Counted from the stretch's first letter, positions 37,553 to 46,909 are shown. The stretch: DNA of 64,000 nucleotides from Tahibacter aquaticus (GCF_004363655.1 NZ_SNZH01000001.1:644451-708450), one strand, 5' to 3'. Translations and numbers: made by a program. Notes: generated from the letters alone by a model not told the origin.

Positions 37553-37615
37553 GCGGCGTGGCGCATAGCCCGCGATTTGCCCGGCACCCTCGCAACATTA
37601 CGTAATTATCCACAA

Positions 37616-37645
37616 TGCCAAGGCGGCCTTGCCGCCGCCTTGGCA
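37616..37645. terminator. Bidirectional hairpin between GH18 and beta-propeller genes
   Basis: A perfect 12-base-pair stem TGCCAAGGCGGC / GCCGCCTTGGCA with loop CTTGCC, between two convergent stop codons. No U-run. A perfect TTATCCACA lies just before it at 37606-37614. Confidence 0.6.
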
Positions 37646-37659
37646 CTCGCCGCGCTGCG

Positions 37660-40464
37660 CTACTGGAACCCGTCGGCGAACAACGTGTCCACCCACAGCG
37701 ACAACGCCGTGTTGTTGTTGCTGTCGCTTTCCAGCAGGCTTTCCGGCCCGAACACGACGCCACGCAACTGCGCCGCAGCCGCCTCGGGCCAGGCCGATGC
37801 GCGCACGCGCCCGCTGAGCTGCAACTGCGCCCCGGGCGCGGCGTCGAAGCGCAGCACCCATTGGCCGTAGCGCGTATCAAGGCTGCAGTTGCTGATGCCG
37901 CTGCCGCTGCAGGCCAGGTACGAGTGCGTGCCGTGCCAGGGCGAATCCACGATCAGGCTTGCGCCGGCAATCGCGGTATCGCCGCTGTAGTCCACACGCA
38001 CGTCCACATCCAGCAGCGCACCGGCGGCGAAATTCGGCGGCAGCGGCGCGATGCTCAAGCGCAAGTCGCCACGCTGCAGGACACTGAAATCGCGCAACGC
38101 ATCGCGTCGTGTCGCTACCTGCGGCGCACGCAGGGCTACGCCGCCGGCCAGGATCTTGCCCTGATACAGCGTGAAATCGCTGTCCCAGGCGGTGGTGGGA
38201 AACAGCGCATGCGCGCCTTTGACGCTGTAAAACTGCGCACCCAGCGAGTGGCCGCTGGCCAGATCGAAACGTTCGAGGAAAACGACAGACAACGGTCCGT
38301 TGTGCCGATTGCGCAACATCCAGACCGCCGTGGCCGAATCGTCCAGGCGCAAGCGACTTGCGGAGTCCAGCCATCCCGGCTGAAATGCCGGGCCATTCCA
38401 CTCATAACGCAGACCACTGCCGTCGGCCTTGACGCGCAACAGGCGCGCCGACGTCGATTCATTCCCACCATTGCCGTTGAAAATCACGGCTGTGAGCGCC
38501 ACCAATACATCGCCGTCGGCCAGCGGTACCAGGTCGGCGGCATGCAGATAGCCTGGCATCTGCTGATAAACGAACTGCCAGACCACCTCGCCGTTCGCCG
38601 CATCGCGCTTGGTCAGCGTCAGGCCTGGGCCCGAAAGTTCGTTGCCGATGGAAAACACCGCATCTCGCGCCGGCGACACTGCCAGTTCGGTTGTGCGCTC
38701 GCTCGTCGCGCCGGACCAGCGCGCTACGCCAGTCGCTGCATCGATGCGCTGCGGCGGAATTTGCAGCGCATCGTAAGGACCGTATTCGGCTACGACCAGA
38801 TCGTCCTGCAACGCGGCGACCGTAAGATACTCCGGCGTCCAGGCTTCATCGGACTGGGCCAAGGTACGCCGCCACGCCTCGCTGCCGTCTGTGGCATCCA
38901 GACGCCAGACTTCGTGCTGCACGGTATTCATGCCGTTCCTCTCCGACAGGCCGAGCAAATCGCCGCCAGCCGTACCGAAGATGCGCGAGGCAGTGCCGTA
39001 GCTGTCTCCGACGGGCACAGCGTGTGTCCACTGCTCGGTGCCGCTGCTCCTGTCGAGGCTGCGCACCCGGGATGCATTCTGGTTGCTCTCCGCCAGGGCA
39101 AGACTTGCCGGCGTGGCGACGAGATCGCCCAGCAAAAAACCCGTTGCGTTGTTCTCCCACAGTATATTTCCCCCATCAGCCGACAGACGGCGAACCCGCG
39201 TATCGCGCAGGTATGTCGCGCTTGCGACGAATACATCGCCGCCGTCGCTCAGCTGCTGTCCGCCGCTTACGGCGCGCGTGACCTTGGGCAGCGCGCTGGA
39301 AGACAGCAGGCTGCCGTTACTGAGCAGGTACCTGTTCAGACGGAAGCCATCGGCAATCGCATCGTCGGCAATCGCCACAGCGCTGCCGACGGCGCTGCCC
39401 AGCAACAGCGGCCGGTAGGCCATCTCGGCTGGATACGGCGCCTGCCAGCGCTTCTCGCCGCTGGCGCCGGACCAGCGCTGCCACTCGGCGCCGACCATGT
39501 AGTAAAGATCGCTTTCGTCGCTGCCGAGCATGCGGCCGTCGCTGGCATAGCGCCTCCACATCGTCTCGCCCGTGTCCGCGCGCAATCGCGCAAATGACGA
39601 GGAATCGCTGCGACAGACCGGATCGCCGTGCACAAAGAACACCTCGCCATTCAGGCAGGACTGGCGCCACAACAGTTCGCCGTCGGCAGCACGGAAAACC
39701 CATAGCGCTTGCCAGTCGCTCACATAGACCTTGCCGCCGCGATAGTGCAGCGCCGTCTCTTCGAGAAACGCATGACTGACGCTCCAGACCACGTTGCCCG
39801 CCGAATCCAGGCGTTTGAGCACACCGGGACTGAGCAGGCCGGCACCGCGATGCGACACATACGTTTCGCTGTCGCTACCTGCCGCAATGGCGACCTCCGG
39901 ATACGACAGGTCGCTGTTGCAAATCACCGCCTGCGTGCTCAATGCGCGCTGCCAGTAAACCGTACCGCTGCCCTCGTCCAATGCACTGACATAAGGTCTG
40001 CGATCCGCGCAGCCGATCACCACCACGGTGGCGCCAGCGGAAACTGCCCGATCGGCCGGTACGCTCACATTCCAGACCGGCCTGCCGTCCGAAGCCAACT
40101 GCGCAACCTGACTGCGCGCGCTGGTGCGGTAGAGCAGGGTTGCCCCTCCTTGCGCAGAAGCCATCACGTCACGTACTACGGCCCAGTCCGGCGTCGACAG
40201 CGAGGTGCGCCAACGCAGGCTGCCGTCCTCACGCAGGCGCGTGGCCGACAAATTGTCGGGTTGTGGCAGGAACATCACCGTCTCGCCCGTGTCGGTCGCG
40301 CGCATCGAATCCCAGGCGATATAGCCGCTCCGGTCGAAAATGCCACCGTGGTAATCCCAATCGCGCTGCCAGGGCGTAGCCGCCGTCGCCTGCAGCGGCA
40401 GCCAGGCTGCCAGGCCGATGGCGATACACCCGCCTATGCCAGTAATCCGCATGAGTTGTCGCAT
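37660..40464 (-). CDS. Large secreted PQQ-type beta-propeller protein with C-terminal FADGFQ motif
   Basis: A 934-residue exported protein. A signal peptide (residues 1-29, ending ATAATPW) is followed by about 750 residues of PQQ/WD40-like blades with recurring Gly-rich turns and Trp-containing strands, as in BamB-type propellers (for example GTVYWQRALS, GEVVWQFVYQQ, GVARWSGA). The last 130 residues form a separate beta-sandwich module with two conserved cysteines (LACSGSGISNCSLDTRYGQ) and RFDAAPGAQLQLSGRV. The protein ends in VDTLFADGFQ. The C-terminal module recurs as a remnant at 43965-44321. No catalytic function is evident; binding or surface display is likely. Confidence 0.82.
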   Translation of the reverse strand: MRQLMRITGIGGCIAIGLAAWLPLQATAATPWQRDWDYHGGIFDRSGYIAWDSMRATDTGETVMFLPQPDNLSATRLREDGSLRWRTSLSTPDWAVVRDVMASAQGGATLLYRTSARSQVAQLASDGRPVWNVSVPADRAVSAGATVVVIGCADRRPYVSALDEGSGTVYWQRALSTQAVICNSDLSYPEVAIAAGSDSETYVSHRGAGLLSPGVLKRLDSAGNVVWSVSHAFLEETALHYRGGKVYVSDWQALWVFRAADGELLWRQSCLNGEVFFVHGDPVCRSDSSSFARLRADTGETMWRRYASDGRMLGSDESDLYYMVGAEWQRWSGASGEKRWQAPYPAEMAYRPLLLGSAVGSAVAIADDAIADGFRLNRYLLSNGSLLSSSALPKVTRAVSGGQQLSDGGDVFVASATYLRDTRVRRLSADGGNILWENNATGFLLGDLVATPASLALAESNQNASRVRSLDRSSGTEQWTHAVPVGDSYGTASRIFGTAGGDLLGLSERNGMNTVQHEVWRLDATDGSEAWRRTLAQSDEAWTPEYLTVAALQDDLVVAEYGPYDALQIPPQRIDAATGVARWSGATSERTTELAVSPARDAVFSIGNELSGPGLTLTKRDAANGEVVWQFVYQQMPGYLHAADLVPLADGDVLVALTAVIFNGNGGNESTSARLLRVKADGSGLRYEWNGPAFQPGWLDSASRLRLDDSATAVWMLRNRHNGPLSVVFLERFDLASGHSLGAQFYSVKGAHALFPTTAWDSDFTLYQGKILAGGVALRAPQVATRRDALRDFSVLQRGDLRLSIAPLPPNFAAGALLDVDVRVDYSGDTAIAGASLIVDSPWHGTHSYLACSGSGISNCSLDTRYGQWVLRFDAAPGAQLQLSGRVRASAWPEAAAAQLRGVVFGPESLLESDSNNNTALSLWVDTLFADGFQ

Positions 40465-40712
40465 GTCTTTCTCTCCACTGGGGCCAATGTCAGATCCCGA
40501 GAAATCGTTCGATCCAGTCGGTCATCCGCAATCCGGCGCCCCCGATGATCAACACTGTCGACGGGTGATCCGATAGGCACGCGGGCCCGGGTTTGATCTT
40601 CGTTTCACAGCCGCACGTCAGGCTGAAACTCCCTGCCGAACGAGTCGCCCGGATTTGGCCGATGCCAGGACGATGGCTGGCAAGCCACGCCCGCTTGGCC
40701 GAAGCTAGGCCA

Positions 40713-41411
40713 ATGAATCGCCCCATGCTCCAGCGCCTGCACATCCTGGTGATCGAGGACAACCTCGCCCTGCGCAGCAGCCTCGCCGGCCTGCTGCAGG
40801 CCCATGGGCACCGGGCAGACTTCGCCGCCGACGGCCGCAGCGGCTTGGCCCTGGCGCTGGCCGAGCCACCGGATGTGCTGGTACTGGATCTGAACCTGCC
40901 GGGCCTGGACGGCCTCAGCGTGTGCCGCCGCCTGCGTGAGCAGTCGGACCGGCACGTACCGGTGCTGATGCTGACCGCACGCGACAGCCTGCACGACAAG
41001 CTACAAGGCTTCGACGCCGGTGCCGACGACTATCTGGTCAAACCCTTCGCCGGCGAGGAATTGCTGGCGCGCTGCCTGGCCCTGTCGCAGCGCCATCGTG
41101 CCGGCACCGGGCACCTGCTGCGCATCGGTTCGCTCTGCCTGGACCGGCGCAGCGGCGAAGCGCAGCGTCACGGCCGTCGCCTCGAATTGCTGCAGATGCC
41201 GCGGCGCATCCTGCAGGAGCTGGCCGAAGCCTGGCCACGCACGCTCAGCCGCAGCGAACTGATGCAGCGCCTCTGGGGCGACGACCCGCCGCAGTCCGAT
41301 CCCCTTCGCTCACATCTGTATTTATTGCGCCAGGAACTGGACAAGCCGTTCCCCGTAGCCATGCTCAAGACCGTACACGGCGTCGGCTTCAAGCTGGTCA
41401 GCGACGAATGA
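40713..41411 (+). CDS. Two-component response regulator (OmpR/PhoB type)
   Basis: A 232-residue regulator. The receiver domain (residues 8-120) carries the acidic pair in VIED, phospho-acceptor D59 in VLVLDLNLPG, the Thr in LMLTARD and the Lys in DYLVKPF. The C-terminal winged helix is shortened but clear (RRILQELAEAWPRTLSRSEL, RSHLYLLRQELDKPF, VHGVGFKLV). The ATG at 40713 starts just before the first beta-strand. It overlaps the kinase gene by four bases (ATGA), so both are translated together. The target genes are unknown; the neighbouring exported-protein genes are candidates. Confidence 0.93.
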   Translation: MNRPMLQRLHILVIEDNLALRSSLAGLLQAHGHRADFAADGRSGLALALAEPPDVLVLDLNLPGLDGLSVCRRLREQSDRHVPVLMLTARDSLHDKLQGFDAGADDYLVKPFAGEELLARCLALSQRHRAGTGHLLRIGSLCLDRRSGEAQRHGRRLELLQMPRRILQELAEAWPRTLSRSELMQRLWGDDPPQSDPLRSHLYLLRQELDKPFPVAMLKTVHGVGFKLVSDE

Positions 41412-42715
41412 ATCGCACCGACACCGCGCGGCCGCGGCTGCGCCGCCGCCTGATGCTGGCCTTTGCCGCATTCACTGCGCTCACCACCGGTGTCTTCGGC
41501 CTCTACGCGATGACCTTCATGTACGTGGCCGAAGACGCCTTCTTCGCCACCACGCTGCAACAGGAAGCCGACCGGCTGCACCGGATGCAGGCGCGCGACG
41601 GCCGCTGGCCTGCGCCGCAAGCGCCCTTCATGCAGGTGTATACCGATGCGGCCGCGCTGCCCGACGGCATCGGCGCGGTACTCGCACAGCAACCGCAGCG
41701 GCGCGAATTCGCCGCACCGCAAGGTCGCCACTATCACCTGTTGCCACTGGCCGCAGCCGACGGCGCACCGGCCTGGCTGCTGGCCGAGGTCAGCGCGCAA
41801 TTGGTGGTGCGACCGATGCGTGTGCGCCTGCTGGTGCTGCTCGCCGCCTCCACTGCAACGCTGCTGCTGATCGGACTGGTGCTGGGCTGGTGGCTGGCAC
41901 GGCGCACGACCGCGCCGTTGACGCGGCTGGTCGCGCTGGTGGAGAACACCGCCGTGGATCGCCTGCCGCGCGATCTGGCGCGGGGGTTTGCCGACGACGA
42001 TGTCGGCGTGCTGGCGCGTGCGCTGGATGCACTGGCCGAACGCATGCATGCCTTCGTGCTGCGCGAACGCGAATTCACCCGCGACGCCAGTCACGAACTG
42101 CGCACGCCGCTCACGGTGATCCGCGCCGCGGCAGAACGGCTGCAGAGCGAAGCCCGGCTGTCGCCGGCGGGCCGGCAGCAACTGAGCCATCTGCACCAGT
42201 CGGCCCTGCAGCTGCAACAGACCGTGATCGCCCTGCTCACGCTGGCGCGCGAAGAAGATGTCGCGGCGTTCGCGCCGACGGCTGCACAGGTTGCCGTGCT
42301 GCCGCTGCTGGAACAGGTGGTGATCGAACAGGCGCCCTTGCTGGACGGCAAGCCGGTCGAGGTGGATGTACAGCTGGCGCGCGACACCTGCAGCAGTGTG
42401 CCGGCGGCACTGCTGCATATCCTGCTGTCGAACCTCGTCGGCAACGCCTTCGCCCATGCCACCGCCGGCACGATCGACATCGGCGCAAGCGACGGCCGCC
42501 TGCGCATCGCCAATCGTATCGATGACACGGACCAGGCAACTTTGCCGCATTTGCAGCAGGCCTATGCCAAACGCGAAGGCAGCGCCGGTTTCGGCCTGGG
42601 CCTGGTCATCGTGCGCCGCCTCAGCGATCGCTGCGGACTGGACCTGCGCATCGACTGGACCGGGGCGCACGCGGTGGCGAGCTTTCTGCTGCAGCCGGCG
42701 CGGTCGCAGGCCTGA
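41408..42715 (+). CDS. Sensor histidine kinase
   Basis: A 435-residue inner-membrane kinase paired with the preceding regulator. Transmembrane helices at about 15-40 and 140-162 flank a 100-residue periplasmic sensor. A HAMP linker (LARRTTAPLTRLVALVENTA) follows. The HisKA domain has H229 in RDASHELRTPLT. The ATPase domain has a short N-box (NLVGNAFAHA) and G-box GFGLGLVIVRR. It is like the HisKA kinases of QseC/PhoR type. The signal is unknown. Confidence 0.92.
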   Translation: MNRTDTARPRLRRRLMLAFAAFTALTTGVFGLYAMTFMYVAEDAFFATTLQQEADRLHRMQARDGRWPAPQAPFMQVYTDAAALPDGIGAVLAQQPQRREFAAPQGRHYHLLPLAAADGAPAWLLAEVSAQLVVRPMRVRLLVLLAASTATLLLIGLVLGWWLARRTTAPLTRLVALVENTAVDRLPRDLARGFADDDVGVLARALDALAERMHAFVLREREFTRDASHELRTPLTVIRAAAERLQSEARLSPAGRQQLSHLHQSALQLQQTVIALLTLAREEDVAAFAPTAAQVAVLPLLEQVVIEQAPLLDGKPVEVDVQLARDTCSSVPAALLHILLSNLVGNAFAHATAGTIDIGASDGRLRIANRIDDTDQATLPHLQQAYAKREGSAGFGLGLVIVRRLSDRCGLDLRIDWTGAHAVASFLLQPARSQA

Positions 42716-42760
42716 ACCGTTCGGCGCTGCCCTGCCCTGTCGGCTGCGGGCGAGCGCGCA

Positions 42761-43861
42761 TCAGCGCCAATCCGCATCGTCGGGCCGCGACAGGGCCGCA
42801 TCGGCGTCGTCCGCCAGCAGCGCCTGGGCACGCTGCTGCGACTGTGCCGCAGCCCTGGCCGCGACCTCGGGCCAGCTCGCCGGCAACGGCTGCCACGGCC
42901 CGGGGCCCAGCACTTCCGCAACAAGGTCGCCCGCTTCCAGACCGTAGGCGTCGCGCAATGCCGCGTAGCCGCCGTCCGCTCTTTCCGCCTGGCGCAGCAG
43001 TTCGGCATAACGCGGATAGTTGTCGACGCTGAGCAGCCGCGTCAGGCGTTCGGCCAGGTCGTAGGACAGCAGGTTGCCGTCGTCGGGGCGGCCGAAGGAA
43101 TGGCCGGTCCAGAATTCCTGCAGGGTCTGCCCGTTCCAGAACGCCGCATGCTTTTCGGCCATCTCGCGCGGCGAATACAGGTTGCGCCGCGGGTCGGCCA
43201 GATGCGGTACAAGATACTTTTCCATATTGACGGCGGCGCCCTCGTCCAGCCAGCGCGGAAGGTCCAGATGCGCCAGCAGCGCATGGGTATGCTCGTGCAC
43301 GAGGACCGGTTCCATCTCGGCGACGTTTTCGGCCTCGAACACGAAATGGCCGTAGCCCGCATCGACGAACATGCCCGAGGACATGGCGAACACGCCTTCG
43401 CTCGGGTAGTAATGGTCGATATAGGCGTAGTACTCGTCCGGGTTGTCGAACAGCAGCACAGCCTCGGGACCGTAGCCGCTGCTGCCGGCGACACCCGGCA
43501 GCGCCTGCAGGATGCGCCGGTGCACGCGTTCGGCGAAATCCAGCGTGACCGTGCATTCGCGCAACGACAGCGGCGCGAGCAGCGCGAAATGTTCCGAATG
43601 GCTGACGCGGTAGTCGTCCTCGCCCAGCGCCTGCGCCAGCCGGCGCAGCCAGGCGTCGACCGCGCTGCGCCAGAACGCGTGCAAGGCAGCGGCGTCGCCT
43701 GGCGGCGGCGCCAGTTGCGCCACGGCTTCCCAGTCGGGAATCGGCAGCCGGGTCCCGGCCGCCCAGCAGTCCTCGGGCAAGTCCAGTGCAACGGGCGGAC
43801 TGGCCGGTACCGACGCAGCAGCCGCTTTACGGCCCAACAGTGACCTGATCAGTCCGATCAC
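42761..43861 (-). CDS. Gluzincin-like protein with HEHTH motif, function unknown
   Basis: A 366-residue protein. The GTG at 43859-43861 was chosen because it follows GGAGG at eight bases; an earlier in-frame GTG (43876) lacks a site. The N-terminus is basic and hydrophobic (MIGLIRSLLGRK) but not a clear signal peptide. Around residues 185-215 it shows VLVHEHTHALLAHLDLPRWL followed by DEG, the HExxH plus Glu pattern of Peptidase_MA-type gluzincins. The rest is helical and has no recognised domain. It may be a zinc peptidase; substrate and location are unknown. Confidence 0.75.
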   Translation of the reverse strand: MIGLIRSLLGRKAAAASVPASPPVALDLPEDCWAAGTRLPIPDWEAVAQLAPPPGDAAALHAFWRSAVDAWLRRLAQALGEDDYRVSHSEHFALLAPLSLRECTVTLDFAERVHRRILQALPGVAGSSGYGPEAVLLFDNPDEYYAYIDHYYPSEGVFAMSSGMFVDAGYGHFVFEAENVAEMEPVLVHEHTHALLAHLDLPRWLDEGAAVNMEKYLVPHLADPRRNLYSPREMAEKHAAFWNGQTLQEFWTGHSFGRPDDGNLLSYDLAERLTRLLSVDNYPRYAELLRQAERADGGYAALRDAYGLEAGDLVAEVLGPGPWQPLPASWPEVAARAAAQSQQRAQALLADDADAALSRPDDADWR

Positions 43862-43964
43862 GGCGAAAACCTCCACAAGTGTCCAACACGCGAACGGCTG
43901 CCTTGCTGCCCGCCGCGACCGACCACCTTCCGGGTCACCGCGGCCGCTGGCTTTGCACTGCGCC

Positions 43965-44321
43965 TCAGTCGAAGGCGTCGGCGAAAATCACGCCGTTGGC
44001 CGCAATACTCTGGAAATTGTTCATGAAATTACTTTCCAGCAAATGTACGGATGCTTGCACCAGTCCACGTACGATCAGCGTGTCGGCGGCCGGAGCGGCC
44101 AGCGCGCGTACGCGGCCGCTCAGGCTCAGCTGCGCACCGGGCGCGGCGTCGAAGCGCGCGACGATCTGGCCATGGCGGGTATCCAGTTCGCAGCGGCTGA
44201 TGCCCGGGCCGTCGCAGATCAGTTCGCTGTCGCTGCCCTGCCAGGGCAGATCCAGCAGCAAGGTCGCATCGACGATATCGCCGTCGCCGCTGTAGCTCAC
44301 GCCGACGGTGAACGGCAGCAT
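43965..44321 (-). pseudogene. Remnant of a beta-sandwich module ending in IFADAFD
   Basis: An open frame of 118 codons clearly homologous to the C-terminal module of the large beta-propeller (37660-40464). Shared segments include VSYSGDGDI versus VDYSGDTAI, GISRCELDTRHGQ versus GISNCSLDTRYGQ, and RFDAAPGAQLSLSGRVRA. It ends in ANGVIFADAFD, a variant of the FADGFQ motif. It has no signal peptide in frame, and a stop lies in frame at 44373-44375. In another frame an ATG at 44374-44376 begins a short MKRTQFAAWHSCLLALG, suggesting a frameshifted signal sequence. It is most likely the decayed end of a second exported protein, though a functional small protein cannot be ruled out. Confidence 0.6.
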
Positions 44322-44565
44322 GTCGTCCGAGTGCGAGCAGGCAGCTATGCCACGCCGCGAATTGCGTTCTCTTCATGCTAGCCCCTGAAAGATGGCGCGT
44401 TTCCGTCGCCCTTGCGATCTAACGCAATTCGGCGGCGCTGCTGATCACGGCCATTCATACCATCCCGCGATTATCGCCTGCAGCGACGCCTGCGCCGCTG
44501 TGTCGCTGCCGTGCGACGCGGTATCCACGGCCGCCGGCACAGGCATCGGCGATCTGCCCCGGTAC

Positions 44566-45762
44566 TCAGGCGGCGCGGCGTTGCAAAGCGGGCAGTGCCG
44601 GAAATGCGAGCGCCACCGCGACCGCGCCCAGGCCTACCGCACAGGAACCGACAAACAGCCAGGCATAGCCATCGAAGGTATCGAACAGCCAGCCGCCGGC
44701 CAGTGGCCCCAGCGACATGCCCAAACTCGACAGCAGCATCGCTGCACCCAGCACCGTGCCGAGATGGCGCTGGCCGAAGTATTCGCGCGCCAGTACGGCA
44801 TACAGCGGCATCACGCCGCCGTATGCCGTGCCGAATACCAGCGCCAGCAGGTAGAACTCGCCCAATTCGTCGACCAGCAGATATGCGCCTATGGCCACAG
44901 CCTGCAGCAGCAAGCCGGCGACCAGCACGCGCTTGACCCCGACCCGGTCGGCCAGCACGCCCAGTAGCAGGCGGCCGCCCAGGCCAGCCAGTCCCTCGAC
45001 GCTGTAGATGCTGACCGCGGCCATCGGCGAGATGCCGCAGACCATGGCATAGCTGACCATGTGAAAGATCGGTCCGGAATGCGCCGCGCAGCAGGCGAAA
45101 AAGGTCAGACCGAGGATCAGGAACTGCGGCGAACGGAACGCCTGCGCCAGGCTCATGGCCGGGCCGTCAGCCGCAGCGGCCGCACCCACGGCCAAGGCCG
45201 GCGGCGGCGGGCGCACCAGCAGCGCCGCCGGCAGCAGCAGCGCCCAGGCGACAAGGCCAATGCCCAGCATTGCCGTGCGCCAGTCATAGGCCGCAATCAG
45301 CCAGCTCGCGAACGGCGAGACCGTCAGCGGCGCCATGCCCATGCCGGCGGAAACCAGCGACACTGCCAGGCTGCGGTGACGCTCGAACCAGGCCGTCGTC
45401 GTCGCCATCATCGGCGCAAGGAAGGCGCTGGTGGCAAGCCCGACGAGAACACCGTAGATCAGCTGGAACTGCGCCAGCGAGGCCGCCCGGCTGGCCAGCA
45501 CCAGGGCAAGGCCCAGCAACAGCGACCCGGCCAGCACCACCGCGCGTGTGCCGAAGCGGTCGCTGGCCGCCCCCCAGCCGAAAGCACCGGCGCCCATGCA
45601 CAGGAAATTCAGCGTCATGGCGCTGGAAATGCCCGTGCGCGACCAGCCGGTTGCCTTCGCCATCGGGTCCAGGAACACGGCCAGCGAGAACATCGCGCCA
45701 ATGGCTACACATCCCATCAGCGCGCCGGCGGCGACGATGACCCAGCGATAAGAGGAATTCAT
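44566..45762 (-). CDS. MFS transporter
   Basis: A 398-residue inner-membrane protein with twelve hydrophobic segments of the major facilitator superfamily. The loop 2-3 motif appears as GWGAASDRFGTRAVVLAG, and the second-half counterpart as GGRLLLGVLADRVGVKRVLV. Overall resemblance is to the monocarboxylate/oxalate-formate-antiporter-like group (TGWSRTGISSAMTLNFLCMG). The substrate is probably a carboxylate but is not determinable from sequence alone. Monocistronic, divergent from a methyltransferase. Confidence 0.9.
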   Translation of the reverse strand: MNSSYRWVIVAAGALMGCVAIGAMFSLAVFLDPMAKATGWSRTGISSAMTLNFLCMGAGAFGWGAASDRFGTRAVVLAGSLLLGLALVLASRAASLAQFQLIYGVLVGLATSAFLAPMMATTTAWFERHRSLAVSLVSAGMGMAPLTVSPFASWLIAAYDWRTAMLGIGLVAWALLLPAALLVRPPPPALAVGAAAAADGPAMSLAQAFRSPQFLILGLTFFACCAAHSGPIFHMVSYAMVCGISPMAAVSIYSVEGLAGLGGRLLLGVLADRVGVKRVLVAGLLLQAVAIGAYLLVDELGEFYLLALVFGTAYGGVMPLYAVLAREYFGQRHLGTVLGAAMLLSSLGMSLGPLAGGWLFDTFDGYAWLFVGSCAVGLGAVAVALAFPALPALQRRAA

Positions 45763-46111
45763 GGACGTCCTGGCCTCAAAGAACGGCGGCTGCCGGCAGC
45801 TCTGCGTCGAAGCAGCGCGGGTGAAATCGACAGGCTGCCGCGAGCACGCCCGCTGTTTGGACCGGACCGCAGCAACCGGAGGCGCTAGCCGTCGCTGGCC
45901 GGCGGCCTGTAGCGGACAAATCCAGAACGGGCTCGATTTACCCGCTGCTGGACACTAGTTCCATTTTACCTACTGCCGCAAATGAGGCAGGCGCGACAAT
46001 CGGCTCGCATCGCCGCCGCCGCAGGCCCAGTCCGGACGGAAATACCGCGCGCCGAGGCGTAGCAGGGGCAAGGCATACTGCACGCACAGTCACCGCGGAG
46101 CCTTCTTCGCC
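45763..46111. other. Divergent intergenic region, 349 bases
   Basis: Lies between the MFS and methyltransferase genes. It should hold both promoters; no operator, repeat or RNA was recognised. Confidence 0.4.
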
Positions 46112-46909
46112 ATGAACGCACCACACCCTGTCCACCCTGCCGCAGCCCGCGGCTATGCCGAGGCCGCCGATACCTACCGCCGCGGCCGCCCTGACTATCC
46201 GGCGGCGGCACTGCCCTGGCTGCAGCAGCAACTGGGCCTGGGCGCGCAATCGCTGGCGCTGGACCTGGGCGCCGGTACCGGCAAGTTCCTGCCCAGCCTG
46301 CTCGCCAGCGGCAGCCGCGTCGTCGCGGTAGAACCGGTATCGCAGATGCTGCAAAAACTGCACGCGGCGTTTCCGGCGGTACAGGCCCTGATCGGCAGCG
46401 CGCAGGCCATTCCGCTGGCCGATGCCAGGCTCGATGCCGTGGTCTGTGCGCAGTCCTTTCACTGGTTCGCCACGGCACAGGCCTTGCGCGAGATCCACCG
46501 CGTGCTCAGGCCCGGTGGCCGCCTTGGCCTGATCTGGAACATGCGCGACAGCCGCGTGCCCTGGGTCGCACGGCTTGCCGCCATCGTCGATCGCCACGAA
46601 GACGACACGCCACGTTTCCGCAGCGGCCAGTGGCGCCGCCTGTTTCCCTGCGACGGCTTCGGCCCCCTGCAGGAGCAGCAGTTCGACCATGTACACAGCG
46701 GACCGGCCGAAGACGTCATCGTCGGCCGCGTGCTGTCGACCAGCTTCATCGCAGCACTGCCGGCTGCAACGCAGGCCGAAGTGGCGGCCGAGGTGCGCCA
46801 GCTTATCGCCGACGAACCGGCCCTGGCCGGCAGAGAGACAGTCAGCGTGCCGTATACGACCCTGGCCTGCTGCTGCGAAAAGCTGGCTGCCCGCGACGAT
46901 TTCGCCTGA
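46112..46909 (+). CDS. Class I SAM-dependent methyltransferase
   Basis: A 265-residue Rossmann methyltransferase of the type 11 group. Key parts are ARGYAEAADTYRRGRPDYPA at the N-terminus, motif I LALDLGAGTGKFLPSLLASG, the acidic residue in VVAVEPVSQML, and AVVCAQSFHWFATAQALREI in the motif II/III region. The RGRPDYP start and the SFHWF segment resemble the bacterial UbiE/SmtA-like methyltransferases of unassigned substrate. Single gene. Confidence 0.9.
   Translation: MNAPHPVHPAAARGYAEAADTYRRGRPDYPAAALPWLQQQLGLGAQSLALDLGAGTGKFLPSLLASGSRVVAVEPVSQMLQKLHAAFPAVQALIGSAQAIPLADARLDAVVCAQSFHWFATAQALREIHRVLRPGGRLGLIWNMRDSRVPWVARLAAIVDRHEDDTPRFRSGQWRRLFPCDGFGPLQEQQFDHVHSGPAEDVIVGRVLSTSFIAALPAATQAEVAAEVRQLIADEPALAGRETVSVPYTTLACCCEKLAARDDFA

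Noticed and set aside
37606-37614. Single perfect DnaA box (TTATCCACA) near the GH18 terminator
   Set aside because: Isolated; a lone nonamer can occur by chance and there are no neighbouring boxes.
37615-39597. 660-codon plus-strand frame opposite the beta-propeller gene
   Set aside because: Starts inside the terminator hairpin and runs antisense to a gene with signal peptide, blades and C-terminal tag.
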